From assembly GCF_003026355.1 (NCBI RefSeq), contig NZ_PYON01000001.1, positions 1 to 64,000 on the forward strand: a stretch of 64,000 nt of DNA, written 5' to 3'. The translations under genes were made by a program, and so were the position numbers. Below the pieces are notes generated by a model that was not told the origin of the DNA, made no database searches, and saw only the letters and a list, made by a program, of their open reading frames with translations. Within the stretch, counting starts at the first letter, position 1, and every line of letters starts with the position of its first letter. This DNA is from Photobacterium kishitanii. Its GTDB lineage: Bacteria > Pseudomonadota > Gammaproteobacteria > Enterobacterales > Vibrionaceae. Of this stretch, positions 63,401-64,000 are shown one piece after another.

Positions 63401-64000
63401 TCACAATCGTAAGTTACGTGAAAGCAAAGATATTTACGGCTTAAAAGATAACCTAAAAGAAAAAGTTCAAGAAACATTATCACAAGTAGCTGATGATGAT
63501 ATTGAACAAGAGGGTTTGAAAACGTGGAGTTTTGGTGCGTTACCTGAGCGTTATCAGCAAAAACGTGGTGGCTTTGAAGTTAAAGCTTTCCCTGCACTAA
63601 CGGATAATAAAGATTCAGTTGGTATCAAACTATTTGAAACCGAAGAAGAGCAGCATAACGCAATGCAAGCCGGTCAACGTCGTTTGATTTTATTAAACGT
63701 ACCGTCACCGATTAAATACTTGCACTCAAACTTGCCAAACAAATCAAAGTTAGGTTTGTACTTTAACCCGTATGGTCGTGTGCTAGATCTTATTGATGAC
63801 TGCATTGCGTGTGGTATCGATAAGCTGATTGAACAAAAAGGCGGTTTAGCTTGGCAGCCTGAAACGTTTGAAGCGCTGAAAGAGTACGTACGTGCTGAAC
63901 TCGGTGATACGGTAGTTGAAATTGCTAAGCAAGTAGAAGAAATTCTAACAACGGCATTTAATATCAGTAAACGCCTGAAAGGACGCATTGATTTACGCAT
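60450..64000 (+). CDS. hrpA: ATP-dependent RNA helicase HrpA (3' end outside window)
   Basis: Starts with TTG at 60450, preceded by AGGAATA, and stays open to the window edge: 1183 codons of the usual about 1300. DEAH motifs are complete: Walker A [52 protein letters not shown] and QRMGRCGRV. The C-terminal region reads as HrpA up to [13 protein letters not shown]. HrpA resolves RNA structures and in E. coli helps rescue stalled ribosomes and process fimbrial mRNA. It lies just 4.3 kb from the related hrpB. The missing part should be about 110-120 codons. Confidence 0.93.
   Translation, partial: [1183 protein letters not shown]

Noticed and set aside
1..64000. CRISPR arrays, tRNA or rRNA genes, insertion sequences, prophage or integron parts
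   Set aside because: None was seen. There are no spaced direct repeats, no transposase or integrase frames, and no cloverleaf or rRNA-like sequence that I could recognise by eye.

Overview
The window is about 64 kb of AT-rich bacterial chromosome, densely coded on both strands. It has no rRNA, tRNA, CRISPR array, insertion sequence or prophage that I can see. The gene content points to a marine gammaproteobacterium of the Vibrionaceae, most likely a low-GC Photobacterium. The clues are 2,3-BPG-dependent GpmA, YdiU/SelO, the MoeA-MoeB pair, a YjjI/YjjW glycyl-radical pair, DUF3332 and DUF333 lipoproteins, an Alx-type TerC behind a yybP-ykoY leader, and a Vibrio-style 2-aminoethylphosphonate (AEP) cluster. 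The genus is inference from protein resemblance and base composition. No marker gene was compared.

Layout. 0.2-6.8 kb: a VOC-family protein, a DMT permease, an acidic protein of unknown function, a SulP anion transporter, and an MFS exporter divergent from a LysR regulator. 6.8-10.6 kb: an eptA-response regulator-sensor kinase operon in pmrCAB order, with a textbook PmrA-box-like repeat before eptA and a hairpin attenuator after it. 10.9-12.5 kb: a small operon of two related XRE regulators, a 58-residue protein and a stand-alone EAL protein. 12.9-19.5 kb: a DUF3332 lipoprotein, class I aldolase, a two-helix K+ channel, a LprI-like secreted protein, a secreted protein built of 20-residue repeats, and metC. 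20-29.8 kb: gpmA, selO, cfa, an unknown membrane protein, cvfB, a glutaredoxin-like protein, moeB-moeA and folE. 29.9-38 kb: a LysR gene, yjjW-yjjI, a DUF333 lipoprotein, an L,D-transpeptidase, a HAD phosphatase, and TerC/Alx with its Mn2+ riboswitch.

38.4-47.1 kb is the AEP island: an FAD-dependent amine oxidoreductase, phnR, the phnS-phnT-phnU importer, and divergent phnW-phnX. Three near-identical 14-bp palindromes (TTGGT-4-ACCAA type) lie before the FAD gene, before phnT and between phnS and phnW. They suggest one PhnR regulon that brings AEP in, transaminates it to phosphonoacetaldehyde (PhnW) and cleaves that to acetaldehyde and phosphate (PhnX), with the FAD enzyme as a side entry for other amines.

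47.3-64 kb: an unknown cytosolic protein, a DASS transporter, a 37-residue ORF, sanA, NAD-malic enzyme, a MenB of the aspartate-containing (type II) kind, hrpB, a TerB-like protein, zntB, an AraC regulator divergent from a MATE exporter, and hrpA, which runs off the right edge. Most units end in strong stem-loops, many of them shared by convergent genes.

The items most worth a second look are the XRE-XRE-EAL operon, the reconstructed PhnR and PmrA regulatory sites, the type II MenB, the repeat protein at 17.6-18.1 kb and two small unannotated ORFs. I found no clear, wholly new multi-gene system.
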